NCBI GenBank assembly: GCA_038227745.1
Contig: JBBRPS010000496.1
Location: 1-7,713 of the forward strand
Source of the DNA: DASPXY01 sp038227745
GTDB taxonomy: Bacteria; Planctomycetota; Planctomycetia; Gemmatales; Gemmataceae
Direction of reading: 5' to 3'
DNA: 7,713 nt
A program made the translations under genes and the position numbers. Below, in pieces: positions 1 through 5,857 of this stretch. The notes beneath the pieces were generated by a model. It was not told where the DNA came from, ran no database searches, and saw only the letters and a program-made list of their open reading frames with translations. Every line of letters begins with the position of its first letter. The first letter of the stretch is position 1.

Positions 1-46
1 CAACCACGGCTAAACGAGGTGCCTTTCTCCGCGCTGGACTCAGTAG

Positions 47-1282
47 TCACAGCTCATCGAGGGCCGCCACGAGGCGATCGACCTCCGCCGCCGTGTTGTA
101 GTGGACCAACCCCAGGCGCAGGAAGCCGCCGTGCCCCTCCAGCCCCAGGCGCTCCGCCAGCGACAGGGCATACAGGTTGCCGTGCCATGCGTAGATGTGC
201 CGCGCCGCCAGGTGCTCGGCGAGGCGCTCGGCAGGGCGGTCGCTCATCGTGAGGGCGACGGTCGGCACGCGGGCGCCGAGCCGGTCGGGGTCGGTGATGC
301 CCCAGACGCGGAAGCGCGGGCGCTCGGCGAGTGCCGCGAGCAGGCGCCGCCCCAGGCCCGCCTCGTAAGACCGGATGGCGGTCATGGCGGCGCGGAGCCG
401 GCCACGCGCGTCGGCGGCGGGCGCCGCCGCGGCGCCGATCTCGCGAAGGTAGTCCACCGCGGCGACCACACCGGCGAGGCCCTCGTGGTTCTGCGTGCCG
501 GTCATCCACCGCCCGGGCGGCGTCTCCGGGGCGGGCCGCACCTTGTACGCGGGCAACTCCTCCAGCAACTCGCGCCGCCCCCACAGGGCGCCGACGTGCG
601 GGCCGAAGAACTTGTACGCGGAGCAGGCGAGGAAATCGCAGTCCCACTCCTGCACGTCGATCGGCCCGTGCGGGGCATAGTGGACGGCATCGAGGAAGAC
701 GCGGGCACCGACCTCGTGCGCCCAGCGCGCCGCCGTCTTCACGTCGTTGACCGTCCCGACCGCGTTGGAGGCGCAGCCCAGCGCCACCAGGCGCGTGCGC
801 GGCGACAGCTGGCGACGCAGGTCGTCCATGTCGAGCGTGCAGTCCTCGGGGTGGACGTCGCAGGTGCGCAGCGTCGCCCCGGCGTCGCGCGCGGCCAGCG
901 CCCAGGGCGTGACGTTGGCGTCGTGGTCGAGGCGCGTGACGAGAACCTCGTCGCCGGGCCGCAGCGTCCGGCCGATGGCCCGGCTGAGGTGGAAGGTGAG
1001 CGTCGTCATGTTCGGGCCGAAGACGACCTCATCGGGCGAGGGGGCGTTGAGCAGGTCGGCGACGGCCGCGTGGGCGGCATCAAGGATGCGGTCGGATTCC
1101 TGGCTGGTGGCGAAGGCGCCGCCGTGGTTGGCGTTGCACGTCGAGAGATACGCGACCACGGCGTCGATGACGCGCTGCGGCACCTGGGTACCGCCGGGGC
1201 CGTCGAGGAAGACGGCGGGGCGACCGTCGCGCAGGCAGTTCAGGGCCGGAAACTGGCGCCGCAGGGAGGAGGCGTCGAACAT
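47..1282 (-). CDS. Cysteine desulfurase-like PLP-dependent class V aminotransferase
   Basis: A 411-residue cytosolic protein of the class V (NifS/SufS-fold) aminotransferase superfamily. It most resembles the 'cysteine desulfurase-like' subgroup known as the VC1184 type. The pyridoxal-phosphate lysine is K224 in SAYKFFGPHVG. The cofactor-binding D198 and H201 lie in FLDAVHYAPH, and LDHDANVTPW (about 118-127) is the loop that stacks on the cofactor. RWMTGTQNHEGLAG (about 258-271) is a further subgroup signature. Where SufS-type enzymes carry the sulfur-accepting cysteine near the C-terminus, this protein has YAWHGNLYA (364-372) with no cysteine, so true cysteine desulfurase activity is uncertain and the substrate is unknown. 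The ATG start at 1282 gives a normal family-length N-terminus (LRRQFPAL then VFLDGPGGTQ), but only a weak GAG-type Shine-Dalgarno precedes it. It lies 92 nt downstream of the exported-protein gene on the same strand, with a hairpin between them, so separate transcription is likely. No SufBCD or IscU partners are nearby. Confidence 0.9.
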   Translation of the reverse strand: MFDASSLRRQFPALNCLRDGRPAVFLDGPGGTQVPQRVIDAVVAYLSTCNANHGGAFATSQESDRILDAAHAAVADLLNAPSPDEVVFGPNMTTLTFHLSRAIGRTLRPGDEVLVTRLDHDANVTPWALAARDAGATLRTCDVHPEDCTLDMDDLRRQLSPRTRLVALGCASNAVGTVNDVKTAARWAHEVGARVFLDAVHYAPHGPIDVQEWDCDFLACSAYKFFGPHVGALWGRRELLEELPAYKVRPAPETPPGRWMTGTQNHEGLAGVVAAVDYLREIGAAAAPAADARGRLRAAMTAIRSYEAGLGRRLLAALAERPRFRVWGITDPDRLGARVPTVALTMSDRPAERLAEHLAARHIYAWHGNLYALSLAERLGLEGHGGFLRLGLVHYNTAAEVDRLVAALDEL

Positions 1283-1326
1283 GGCGGTTTCTCGCGTGGG
1301 TCGGGGCAGTCAGAACGGGTCGCATA

Positions 1327-1365
1327 CGCCGTCCGCGCGCCCCGACAAAGGGCGCGCGGACGGCG
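1327..1365 (-). terminator. GC-rich hairpin, probable terminator of the exported-protein gene
   Basis: A perfect 16-bp inverted repeat: left arm CGCCGTCCGCGCGCCC (1327-1342), 7-nt loop CGACAAA, right arm 1350-1365. Read on the minus strand it begins 9 nt after the TAG stop codon of the gene ending at 1375. No T-rich tract follows on the minus strand, so it is not a textbook intrinsic terminator. Strong U-less hairpins directly after stop codons are nevertheless common in GC-rich genomes and may stop transcription or protect the mRNA 3' end. Confidence 0.65.
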
Positions 1366-1374
1366 GGGTGAGGT

Positions 1375-2787
1375 CTATTTCGGCTCGTAAATGACGAGGA
1401 CGGCGGGGCGATCTTCGAGGGCCCTCGCCTCGCGCGTGTGCGCGCTCAGGTAGTCGTGCGAATCGCCGTGCAGCATGAACCCGTGATTGGGGTGCCGGCC
1501 ATCGGTCCAGTAGCGCACCGCCGCGGTGAAGTCCCAGGTGTTCACCAGGCCCTGGCCGGGGCCGTACGCGAGGAAGACCGGCAGGAAGTCGGGATCCGCG
1601 CCCCAGTGCATGCCGCCGACCTCCTTCCAGAAGCGGTCTTTGGCGTACTCGAAGGCGTTCACCTCGTACTCCTCCCACGGCCGATTGCACGGCTCGACGA
1701 CCCACATCGTCGCCTTCTTGTACGGGTCGTGGTCGTCCAGTACCTTGGGGTTCGCGCGGACGACGAGCAGGCGGGCGGCCAGGATCTTCGCGCCGGTGGG
1801 GATACCGGACAGGTCCACGCGCATCAGCGGACTCCGGTGGCGCATGAAGACCTCGTGCGCCGCCGTCTTGCCGCGGTTCGCCGCCCGATCGACGTAATTC
1901 GTGTCCGGTCCGTGGCTGTTCCAGTAGGCGTCCTTCCAGCCGGCGTACACCGTCTCGGGCCGGGCCGGGTCGTACCCCTTCTCGCCGTCGCGCAGCACGG
2001 CCAGCACTGCCCGGGGGTGCTTCTTCTTCAGCTCGGCGAGGCGTGCCCGGAAGTCGGCCTCGACCTGCGCGACGGTCCGCGGCGTCGGCGGCGACCAGCC
2101 GCCCTTGAGCTTCTTGCCCAGGGCGATGACGGCCTCGGCGGATGTCGTGCCAGGGAGTGTCCAGTCGGTACACGCCACGGTGAACGACGTCTTCGGGCGC
2201 GTCGGCAGCTTCTCGGTCGTCAGGCGGACGTTGTCAACGTGGATCGACTCGCCGGCGTGCGGCCGGTACATGAAGATCTCGAAGCGGATGACCTTGCCGC
2301 GTTTGGCGCTGATGCCGTACTGGTTCGGCTGCGGGATGGCGGCGGTGACCTGGTTGGTCCCCAGTTTCAGGAAGACGGTCTTCGTCCAGCGGCTGACGAG
2401 CGCGTCCCAGTCGCCGCCGCGCACGCTCTTCTCCAGGAGCGCCGTGAAGCCGACGACGCAGGGCCGGCTGACCGATACGTCGGCCCGGAGAGTCTGGTAG
2501 GGCAGCCAGTCGCCGTGGACCTGTGTCGTGGTAACCGTCGGCCAGTCGCCCCCGGCGAACGTGAGCTTGAGACTGTACTTCCCGGAGGTCGCGTGCGCGG
2601 CGACGCGCTCCAGCTTGACCGGCGGTTCCTTCGCTTTCGGCAGTTTCAGGTTCGACCAGGCCGCGAGGTCGCCGGCGGCCTCGAAGTCGAACAGCACCTT
2701 CTCGGCGAGGGCCTTCGGCGGGGTGGCCCTTCCAAGAACGAGGGCGAACGGGATGAGGAGCGGTGCCAGGGAGAGCGCTCGACGCAT
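1375..2787 (-). CDS. Exported protein with carbohydrate-binding-like and DNRLRE-like domains
   Basis: A predicted secreted protein of 470 residues. I chose the ATG at 2787 because it opens a signal peptide (MRRALSLAPLLIPFALVLG, then a likely cut near ALA 26-28) and has GGAG 7 nt upstream. An in-frame ATG at 2901 would add 38 non-signal-like residues. Residues about 31-190 look like a beta-sandwich carbohydrate-binding-type domain: it opens VLFDFEAAGDLAAW, contains HATSGKYSLKLTF, and closes with IHVDNVRLT. Residues about 300-470 resemble a DNRLRE-type domain: MRVDLSGIPTGAKILAARL, then W-rich segments (PWEEYEVN, RFWKEVGGMHWG), then NTWDFTAAVRYWTDG and a final PAVLVIYEP strand. No catalytic motif was recognised, so a structural or glycan-binding envelope role is only inferred. 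A C-terminal hairpin follows the stop. The gene is divergent from the gene starting at 2988. Confidence 0.85.
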   Translation of the reverse strand: MRRALSLAPLLIPFALVLGRATPPKALAEKVLFDFEAAGDLAAWSNLKLPKAKEPPVKLERVAAHATSGKYSLKLTFAGGDWPTVTTTQVHGDWLPYQTLRADVSVSRPCVVGFTALLEKSVRGGDWDALVSRWTKTVFLKLGTNQVTAAIPQPNQYGISAKRGKVIRFEIFMYRPHAGESIHVDNVRLTTEKLPTRPKTSFTVACTDWTLPGTTSAEAVIALGKKLKGGWSPPTPRTVAQVEADFRARLAELKKKHPRAVLAVLRDGEKGYDPARPETVYAGWKDAYWNSHGPDTNYVDRAANRGKTAAHEVFMRHRSPLMRVDLSGIPTGAKILAARLLVVRANPKVLDDHDPYKKATMWVVEPCNRPWEEYEVNAFEYAKDRFWKEVGGMHWGADPDFLPVFLAYGPGQGLVNTWDFTAAVRYWTDGRHPNHGFMLHGDSHDYLSAHTREARALEDRPAVLVIYEPK

Positions 2788-2987
2788 GGGGAGACTCCGG
2801 TGTGGGGCGCGGGAGGGAAGCGGCGGGGCGGCTTCCCCTATTTGAATGGGTCGCCGCGCGAAAGGGAAGCGCCAATCGCGGCAGGGCGTGGCATGTGGCA
2901 AACGGGGCCTCGATCCTCCTCGGCGGTTGCTTTCGCGCCGCGAGTGCGATACCGTCAGGAGAGAAGTCCCCCCACGGAGGCAACCGC
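2788..2987. promoter_or_regulatory. Divergent intergenic region with repeated heptamer
   Basis: This 200-bp gap separates two divergent genes for exported proteins, so it should hold both promoters. For the plus-strand gene a weak candidate is TTGCTT (2927-2932), a 17-nt spacer, then TACCGT (2950-2955). For the minus-strand gene only an AT-rich patch (TATTTGAAT, around 2839-2847) stands out as a possible -10. The heptamer GGGAAGC occurs at 2815-2821 and 2864-2870 and inverted as GCTTCCC at 2831-2837. The first and third of these positions (2815 and 2831) form a 7-bp dyad. Promoter assignments are tentative. Confidence 0.35.
2976..2980 (+). promoter_or_regulatory. Shine-Dalgarno GGAGG that fixes a GTG start
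   Basis: GGAGG lies 7 nt before the GTG at 2988. It decides this start over an upstream ATG at 2763 and the internal ATG at 3018, neither of which has a comparable site at the right distance. Confidence 0.75.
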
Positions 2988-3614
2988 GTGCGAACTTTCC
3001 CGATCCGGGCCGTCCTGATGGCCGGCATCGTCCTCCCCCTGCTCCTCCTCGCCGCCGCGCCGCTCCCCGGCCAGGGCAACAAGAACAAGAAGGACAAGCC
3101 CAAGCCCCCTCCCGACTACTACCCGCTCAAGGTCGGCAACGCCTGGCAGTACCGCGTCGGCAAGGACCAGGTCACCGTGCGCGTCGCCAAAGAAGAGCAG
3201 GCCGAGAAGGAGACCGTCGCCGTCCTCGAAACGTCGGGCGGCGGCAAGGCGCTGACCGAGCGCGTCTCCGCCCAGAAGGACGGCCTGTACCGCCTCACCG
3301 CCGAGGACATGGAGATCCGGCCGGCGCTGTGCTTCCTCAAGCTGCCGTTCAAGGCCGGCGACACCTGGACCGTCAAGGGCAGCGCCGGCGACCTGCCCGT
3401 CGAAGGGACGTTCACCGCCGCCGAGGAAGAAGTCGCCGTGCCGGCCGGGAAGTACAGGACGGCCACGGCCACCTGTCCCGACTTGCGCATCGGCAAGGCG
3501 CGGATGGCGCTGAAATACTGGTTCGCGCCCGGCGTGGGCATGGTCAAGCAACGGCTGCAGATCGGCGACCGCGTCGTCCTCGTCGAGCTGGAGAAGTTCA
3601 CCCCCGCGAAGTGA
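2988..3614 (+). CDS. Exported protein with YYPLKVG and WFAPGVG motifs, function unknown
   Basis: A 208-residue protein starting at GTG. The N-terminus is a classical export signal: RTFPIR, then a hydrophobic run about 8-24 (AVLMAGIVLPLLLLAAA), then a Lys/Pro-rich linker (NKNKKDKPKPPP, 31-42). The mature part has YYPLKVGNAWQYRVG (44-58) and a central FLKLPFKAGDTW segment. Near the C-terminus comes VPAGKYRT and then YWFAPGVGMVKQ (177-188). The alternation of short polar and hydrophobic strands suggests an all-beta, antiparallel fold. It is clearly paralogous to the lipoprotein encoded 22 nt downstream, and the two are probably co-transcribed. Similar 'Y.PLK.G..W.Y' proteins are frequent among secreted or lipid-anchored proteins of unknown function. 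No enzymatic residues were recognised and I assign no function. The periplasm or cell envelope is the likely location. Confidence 0.85.
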   Translation: MRTFPIRAVLMAGIVLPLLLLAAAPLPGQGNKNKKDKPKPPPDYYPLKVGNAWQYRVGKDQVTVRVAKEEQAEKETVAVLETSGGGKALTERVSAQKDGLYRLTAEDMEIRPALCFLKLPFKAGDTWTVKGSAGDLPVEGTFTAAEEEVAVPAGKYRTATATCPDLRIGKARMALKYWFAPGVGMVKQRLQIGDRVVLVELEKFTPAK

Positions 3615-3625
3615 CGCTGGCCCGT

Positions 3626-3630
3626 GGAGG
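3626..3630 (+). promoter_or_regulatory. Shine-Dalgarno GGAGG for the GTG start of the lipoprotein
   Basis: GGAGG lies 6 nt upstream of the GTG at 3637, inside the 22-nt gap after the preceding stop codon. It supports a GTG start, which in turn gives a correctly placed lipobox. Confidence 0.75.
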
Positions 3631-3636
3631 CCCCCC

Positions 3637-4221
3637 GTGTACACGCGCTTCTTCCCCCCCCTCGCGCTCCTGCTCCTGGGCTGCCGCGGTACGCCCCCGG
3701 CCGAGGCGCCGCGCGTCGAGGACTCGCCTTATTACCCCCTCAAGGTGGGCGCGAACTGGGTCTACCGCGCGGGCAAGCACCGGATGACGCGCGAAGTCGT
3801 CCGTCACGAGCTAATCGGCAAGATCGCCTGTGCGCGGGTCGAGAGCAAGCGCGACGGGAAGTTGTGGCTGACGGAGCACGTCCATGCGACGACGGAGGGC
3901 GTGTTTTTGCTGGCCCTGGAGAGCAAACCCCTGGCGACGCCGCTGCGGCTCCTCAAGCTGCCGCCGCGACCCGGCGACCACTGGGAGACGAAGTCGCGCG
4001 ACGGCAGCGGCCGGCACGTTTACCTGCTGGAGGAGGGCGACGTGACGGTGCCGGCCGGCTCGTACCGGGCGATGATCCTGCGCGGCGAGGTCGTGGAGGA
4101 CGGCCGTCGCCACAGCGCCTTCACCTACTGGTTCGCGCCCGGCGTCGGCGTCGTGAAGCAGCTCGTCCACAAGGGGAACGAGACGGCCGTCTACGAGCTG
4201 GAGCGCTTCGAGATCCCGTGA
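3637..4221 (+). CDS. Lipoprotein paralogous to the preceding exported protein
   Basis: A 194-residue lipoprotein starting at GTG. The short signal MYTRFFPPLALLLLGC ends in a lipobox (LLGC) with the lipidated cysteine at residue 16. The mature protein repeats the layout of its upstream neighbour: YYPLKVGANWVYRAG (32-46) near the N-terminus, LLKLPPRPGDHW in the middle, VPAGSYRA and then YWFAPGVGVVKQ (164-175), and a final YELERFEIP matching VELEKFTPAK. The two genes are therefore a tandem duplication. One product is soluble or cleaved and the other is membrane-anchored. It is probably in one transcript with the upstream gene (22-nt gap, own Shine-Dalgarno). No catalytic motif is visible and the function is unknown. 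A role in envelope sensing or binding would be speculation. Confidence 0.88.
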   Translation: MYTRFFPPLALLLLGCRGTPPAEAPRVEDSPYYPLKVGANWVYRAGKHRMTREVVRHELIGKIACARVESKRDGKLWLTEHVHATTEGVFLLALESKPLATPLRLLKLPPRPGDHWETKSRDGSGRHVYLLEEGDVTVPAGSYRAMILRGEVVEDGRRHSAFTYWFAPGVGVVKQLVHKGNETAVYELERFEIP

Positions 4222-4340
4222 GCGGCGCGATTTTTCCCCCTCGCCCGGCCCGTCCGTCCATATAAAAACAACACTTGAAGCGTGCGAATCCCAGGCCGGT
4301 CGCGCCCGCCTGCCCCCGCCTGCTTGCCGAGGTGACCCCG
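4222..4340 (+). promoter_or_regulatory. Intergenic gap with a possible -10 before the hydroxylase subunit genes
   Basis: A 119-nt gap. It contains an AT-rich patch unusual for this window, ATATAAAAACAACA (4260-4273), whose TATAAA (4261-4266) could be a -10 element. No good -35 sits 16-18 nt upstream. A promoter here would serve the two molybdenum-hydroxylase subunit genes. No terminator-like hairpin was seen after the lipoprotein gene, so read-through is also possible. Confidence 0.3.
4329..4335 (+). promoter_or_regulatory. Strong Shine-Dalgarno GAGGTGA deciding a TTG start
   Basis: GAGGTGA lies 5 nt upstream of TTG 4341, an almost ideal anti-SD match. It favours TTG 4341 over the in-frame GTG at 4332, which overlaps this site, and over TTG 4275, which has none. 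It also yields the family-typical N-terminus MKAIDYAAP. Confidence 0.75.
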
Positions 4341-5210
4341 TTGAAAGCCATCGACTACGCCGCCCCGCGCACTGTCGCCGAGGCGGTTGCCCTCCTCAAG
4401 GAGAGGGGCGACCGGGCCCGTGTCCTGGCCGGCGGCACCGACGTCATCGTCCAGGTCCGCGAGCACCGGCGCGACCTCGACGTCCTCGTGGACGTCAAGC
4501 GTATCCCCGAGGTCAACGAGCTGTCTTATGACCCCAGGCAGGGCCTGCGCCTCGGCGCCGCCGTGCCCTGCTACCGCATCTACGAGGACGCCGCGGTCGC
4601 GAAGGCCTACCCCGGCCTGATCGACGCGGTGTCGCTGGTCGGCGGCATCCAGATCCAGAACCGGGCCAGCGTCGGCGGCAACCTGTGCAATTCCTCGCCG
4701 GCCGCCGACACCATCCCGGCGCTCATCGCGCACGGCGCCGTCTGCGTCATCGCCGGGCCGGAGGGGACACGCGAGCTGCCGGTCGAGCAGTTCTGCACCG
4801 GGCCGGGGCGGAACGCGCTGGGCCGCGGCGAACTGCTCCTGAGCCTGCGGCTGCCGGCCCCGCCGCGGCACTTCGGGGCGGCATACCTGCGCTTCATCCC
4901 GCGCAACGAGATGGACATCGCGGTCGTCGGGGCCGGCGTGGCGGTGACGCTGGACGGCGGCCGCTGCACCGCGGCGCGGGTGGCCCTGGCCGCGGTGGCG
5001 CCCACGCCGCTGCTGGTACCCGAGGCGAGCGCGGCGCTGGTCGATGGTGCCCTTTCCGATAGCCTGATCGACAAGGCCGCGGCACTGGCCCGCGCGGCCG
5101 CGCGGCCGATCAGCGACATGCGCGGCGACGCCGATTACCGCCGTCACCTCGTCGGCGTGCTGGTGAAGCGGGCCTTGAAGACGGCCATCGAGCGGGCCAG
5201 GGGGAGCTGA
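4341..5210 (+). CDS. FAD-binding (medium) subunit of a xanthine/CO dehydrogenase-type molybdenum hydroxylase
   Basis: A 289-residue flavoprotein subunit of the CoxM/HcrB/XdhB type. In such enzymes it carries FAD and passes electrons between the [2Fe-2S] subunit and the acceptor. The PCMH-type FAD-binding domain covers about 1-170. It has the first flavin pyrophosphate loop VLAGGTDVIVQV (28-39) and the second motif IQNRASVGGNLCNSSPAAD (105-123), which matches the family's I.NRA.(I/V)GGN....SPAAD. The remainder is the C-terminal CO dehydrogenase flavoprotein domain (ending ADYRRHLVGVLVKRAL). Length and N-terminus (MKAIDYAAPRTVAEAV) fit the family when TTG 4341 is the start. The [2Fe-2S] subunit gene begins 2 nt after its stop, so the two are co-translated. 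The molybdopterin-binding large subunit, which would decide the substrate (purine, CO, aldehyde, aromatic acyl-CoA), is not in the window, so the substrate cannot be assigned. Confidence 0.92.
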   Translation: MKAIDYAAPRTVAEAVALLKERGDRARVLAGGTDVIVQVREHRRDLDVLVDVKRIPEVNELSYDPRQGLRLGAAVPCYRIYEDAAVAKAYPGLIDAVSLVGGIQIQNRASVGGNLCNSSPAADTIPALIAHGAVCVIAGPEGTRELPVEQFCTGPGRNALGRGELLLSLRLPAPPRHFGAAYLRFIPRNEMDIAVVGAGVAVTLDGGRCTAARVALAAVAPTPLLVPEASAALVDGALSDSLIDKAAALARAAARPISDMRGDADYRRHLVGVLVKRALKTAIERARGS

Positions 5211-5212
5211 CC

Positions 5213-5695
5213 GTGAGCAAGCGAATCCACGTCCAGGCGAAGGTCAACGGCCAGGACACTGACTTTTTGTGCGAGGCTCGGCAGAGCCTCCTGGAGGCGC
5301 TGCGCGACGAGCTGCGCCTGACCGGCACCAAGGAGGGCTGCAACAACGGCAACTGCGGAGCGTGCAACGTCCTGCTCGACGACCGGCTGGTCAACTCCTG
5401 CCTGGTGATGGCGGCGGAGGTCGAGGGCAAGTCGGTCACGACGATCGAGGGCATCGCCGGGCCGCAGGGACTGCACCCGCTGCAGCAGAAGTTCCTGGAG
5501 AACGCGGCGCTGCAGTGCGGCATCTGCACGCCGGGCTTCATCGTCGCCGCCAAGGCCCTGCTCGACAGGAACCCGAAGCCGACCGAGCACCAGGTGCGCC
5601 ACTTCCTCGCGGGCAACCTGTGCCGCTGCACCGGGTATGACAAGATCGTCCGCGCCGTCCTCGACGCCGCTTCGACCACTCCGGCGGGAGGTTGA
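5213..5695 (+). CDS. [2Fe-2S] (small) subunit of a xanthine/CO dehydrogenase-type molybdenum hydroxylase
   Basis: A 160-residue iron-sulfur subunit of the CoxS/HcrC type, which moves electrons from the molybdenum site to FAD. The N-terminal plant-ferredoxin-like domain has the cluster ligands C43, C48, C51 and C63 (GCNNGNCGAC followed by NSC). The C-terminal helical domain has C102, C105, C137 and C139 (QCGICTPG and LCRCTGY) for the second cluster. Q101, just before QCGIC's cysteine, is the residue that normally contacts the pterin cofactor of the large subunit. All eight ligands are present, so the protein appears functional. The start is GTG 5213 with a GGGGGAG site just upstream, 2 nt after the FAD-subunit stop. 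A partner large subunit is expected but not encoded on either side here. Confidence 0.94.
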   Translation: MSKRIHVQAKVNGQDTDFLCEARQSLLEALRDELRLTGTKEGCNNGNCGACNVLLDDRLVNSCLVMAAEVEGKSVTTIEGIAGPQGLHPLQQKFLENAALQCGICTPGFIVAAKALLDRNPKPTEHQVRHFLAGNLCRCTGYDKIVRAVLDAASTTPAGG

Positions 5696-5857
5696 GCACA
5701 TTTACCCGTGAGGTAGCCTGGCATGACTCAGCCAGTTAGCTCTCAAAAAGAACGACCAATCCTGGTCGTGGAAGTGGATCAGTTCACTGAAGTATCGAGC
5801 CCGGCGATTACCGACCGGGCGGAGTTGGCTCGCCTCACCAGCGGAGAGACTAAACGC
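5696..5857 (+). promoter_or_regulatory. Structured AT-richer leader upstream of sat
   Basis: A 162-nt gap before sat with lower GC than its surroundings. It contains three short inverted repeats: CTGGC/GCCAG (5718-5722 and 5731-5735, 8-nt loop), ACGACCA/TGGTCGT (5752-5758 and 5763-5769, 4-nt loop) and GCCCGG/CCGGGC (5799-5804 and 5815-5820, 10-nt loop). An in-frame ATG at 5723 with GAGGT 8 nt upstream would extend Sat by 45 residues. By hand count only 25 of the 44 codons after that ATG end in G or C, against 33 of the first 44 after ATG 5858, which argues for non-coding sequence. It may be an mRNA leader with regulatory structure. I could not match it to a SAM or other sulfur-related riboswitch. 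Confidence 0.4.

Noticed and set aside
101..1390. Long open frame on the plus strand antisense to the aminotransferase-like gene
   Set aside because: It has a compositionally biased Arg/Ala/Gly-rich product with no family resemblance. It is the mirror of a high-GC gene whose minus-strand product has clear PLP motifs.
2788..2901. Start of the exported-protein gene at ATG 2901
   Set aside because: It would place 38 polar, Pro/Arg-rich residues before an evident signal peptide. ATG 2787 has a Shine-Dalgarno and begins the signal peptide.
1438..3018. A 526-codon plus-strand frame antisense to the exported-protein gene, longer than that gene
   Set aside because: The product lacks recognisable motifs and runs across the divergent intergenic region. 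The minus-strand product has a signal peptide and domain motifs.
4275..4340. Upstream TTG start for the FAD-binding subunit
   Set aside because: It has no Shine-Dalgarno and would add 22 residues (KRANPRPVAPACPRLL...) before the family-typical N-terminus. TTG 4341 has an almost ideal ribosome site.
5723..5857. N-terminal extension of ATP sulfurylase from ATG 5723
   Set aside because: It has a usable Shine-Dalgarno, but family-like sequence begins at 5858, a second Shine-Dalgarno lies there, and codon use before 5858 is atypical. It is kept only as a possibility.
5696..5857. SAM-type riboswitch upstream of sat
   Set aside because: I looked for the conserved SAM-I and SAM-II core sequences and did not see them. 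Only generic hairpins are present.
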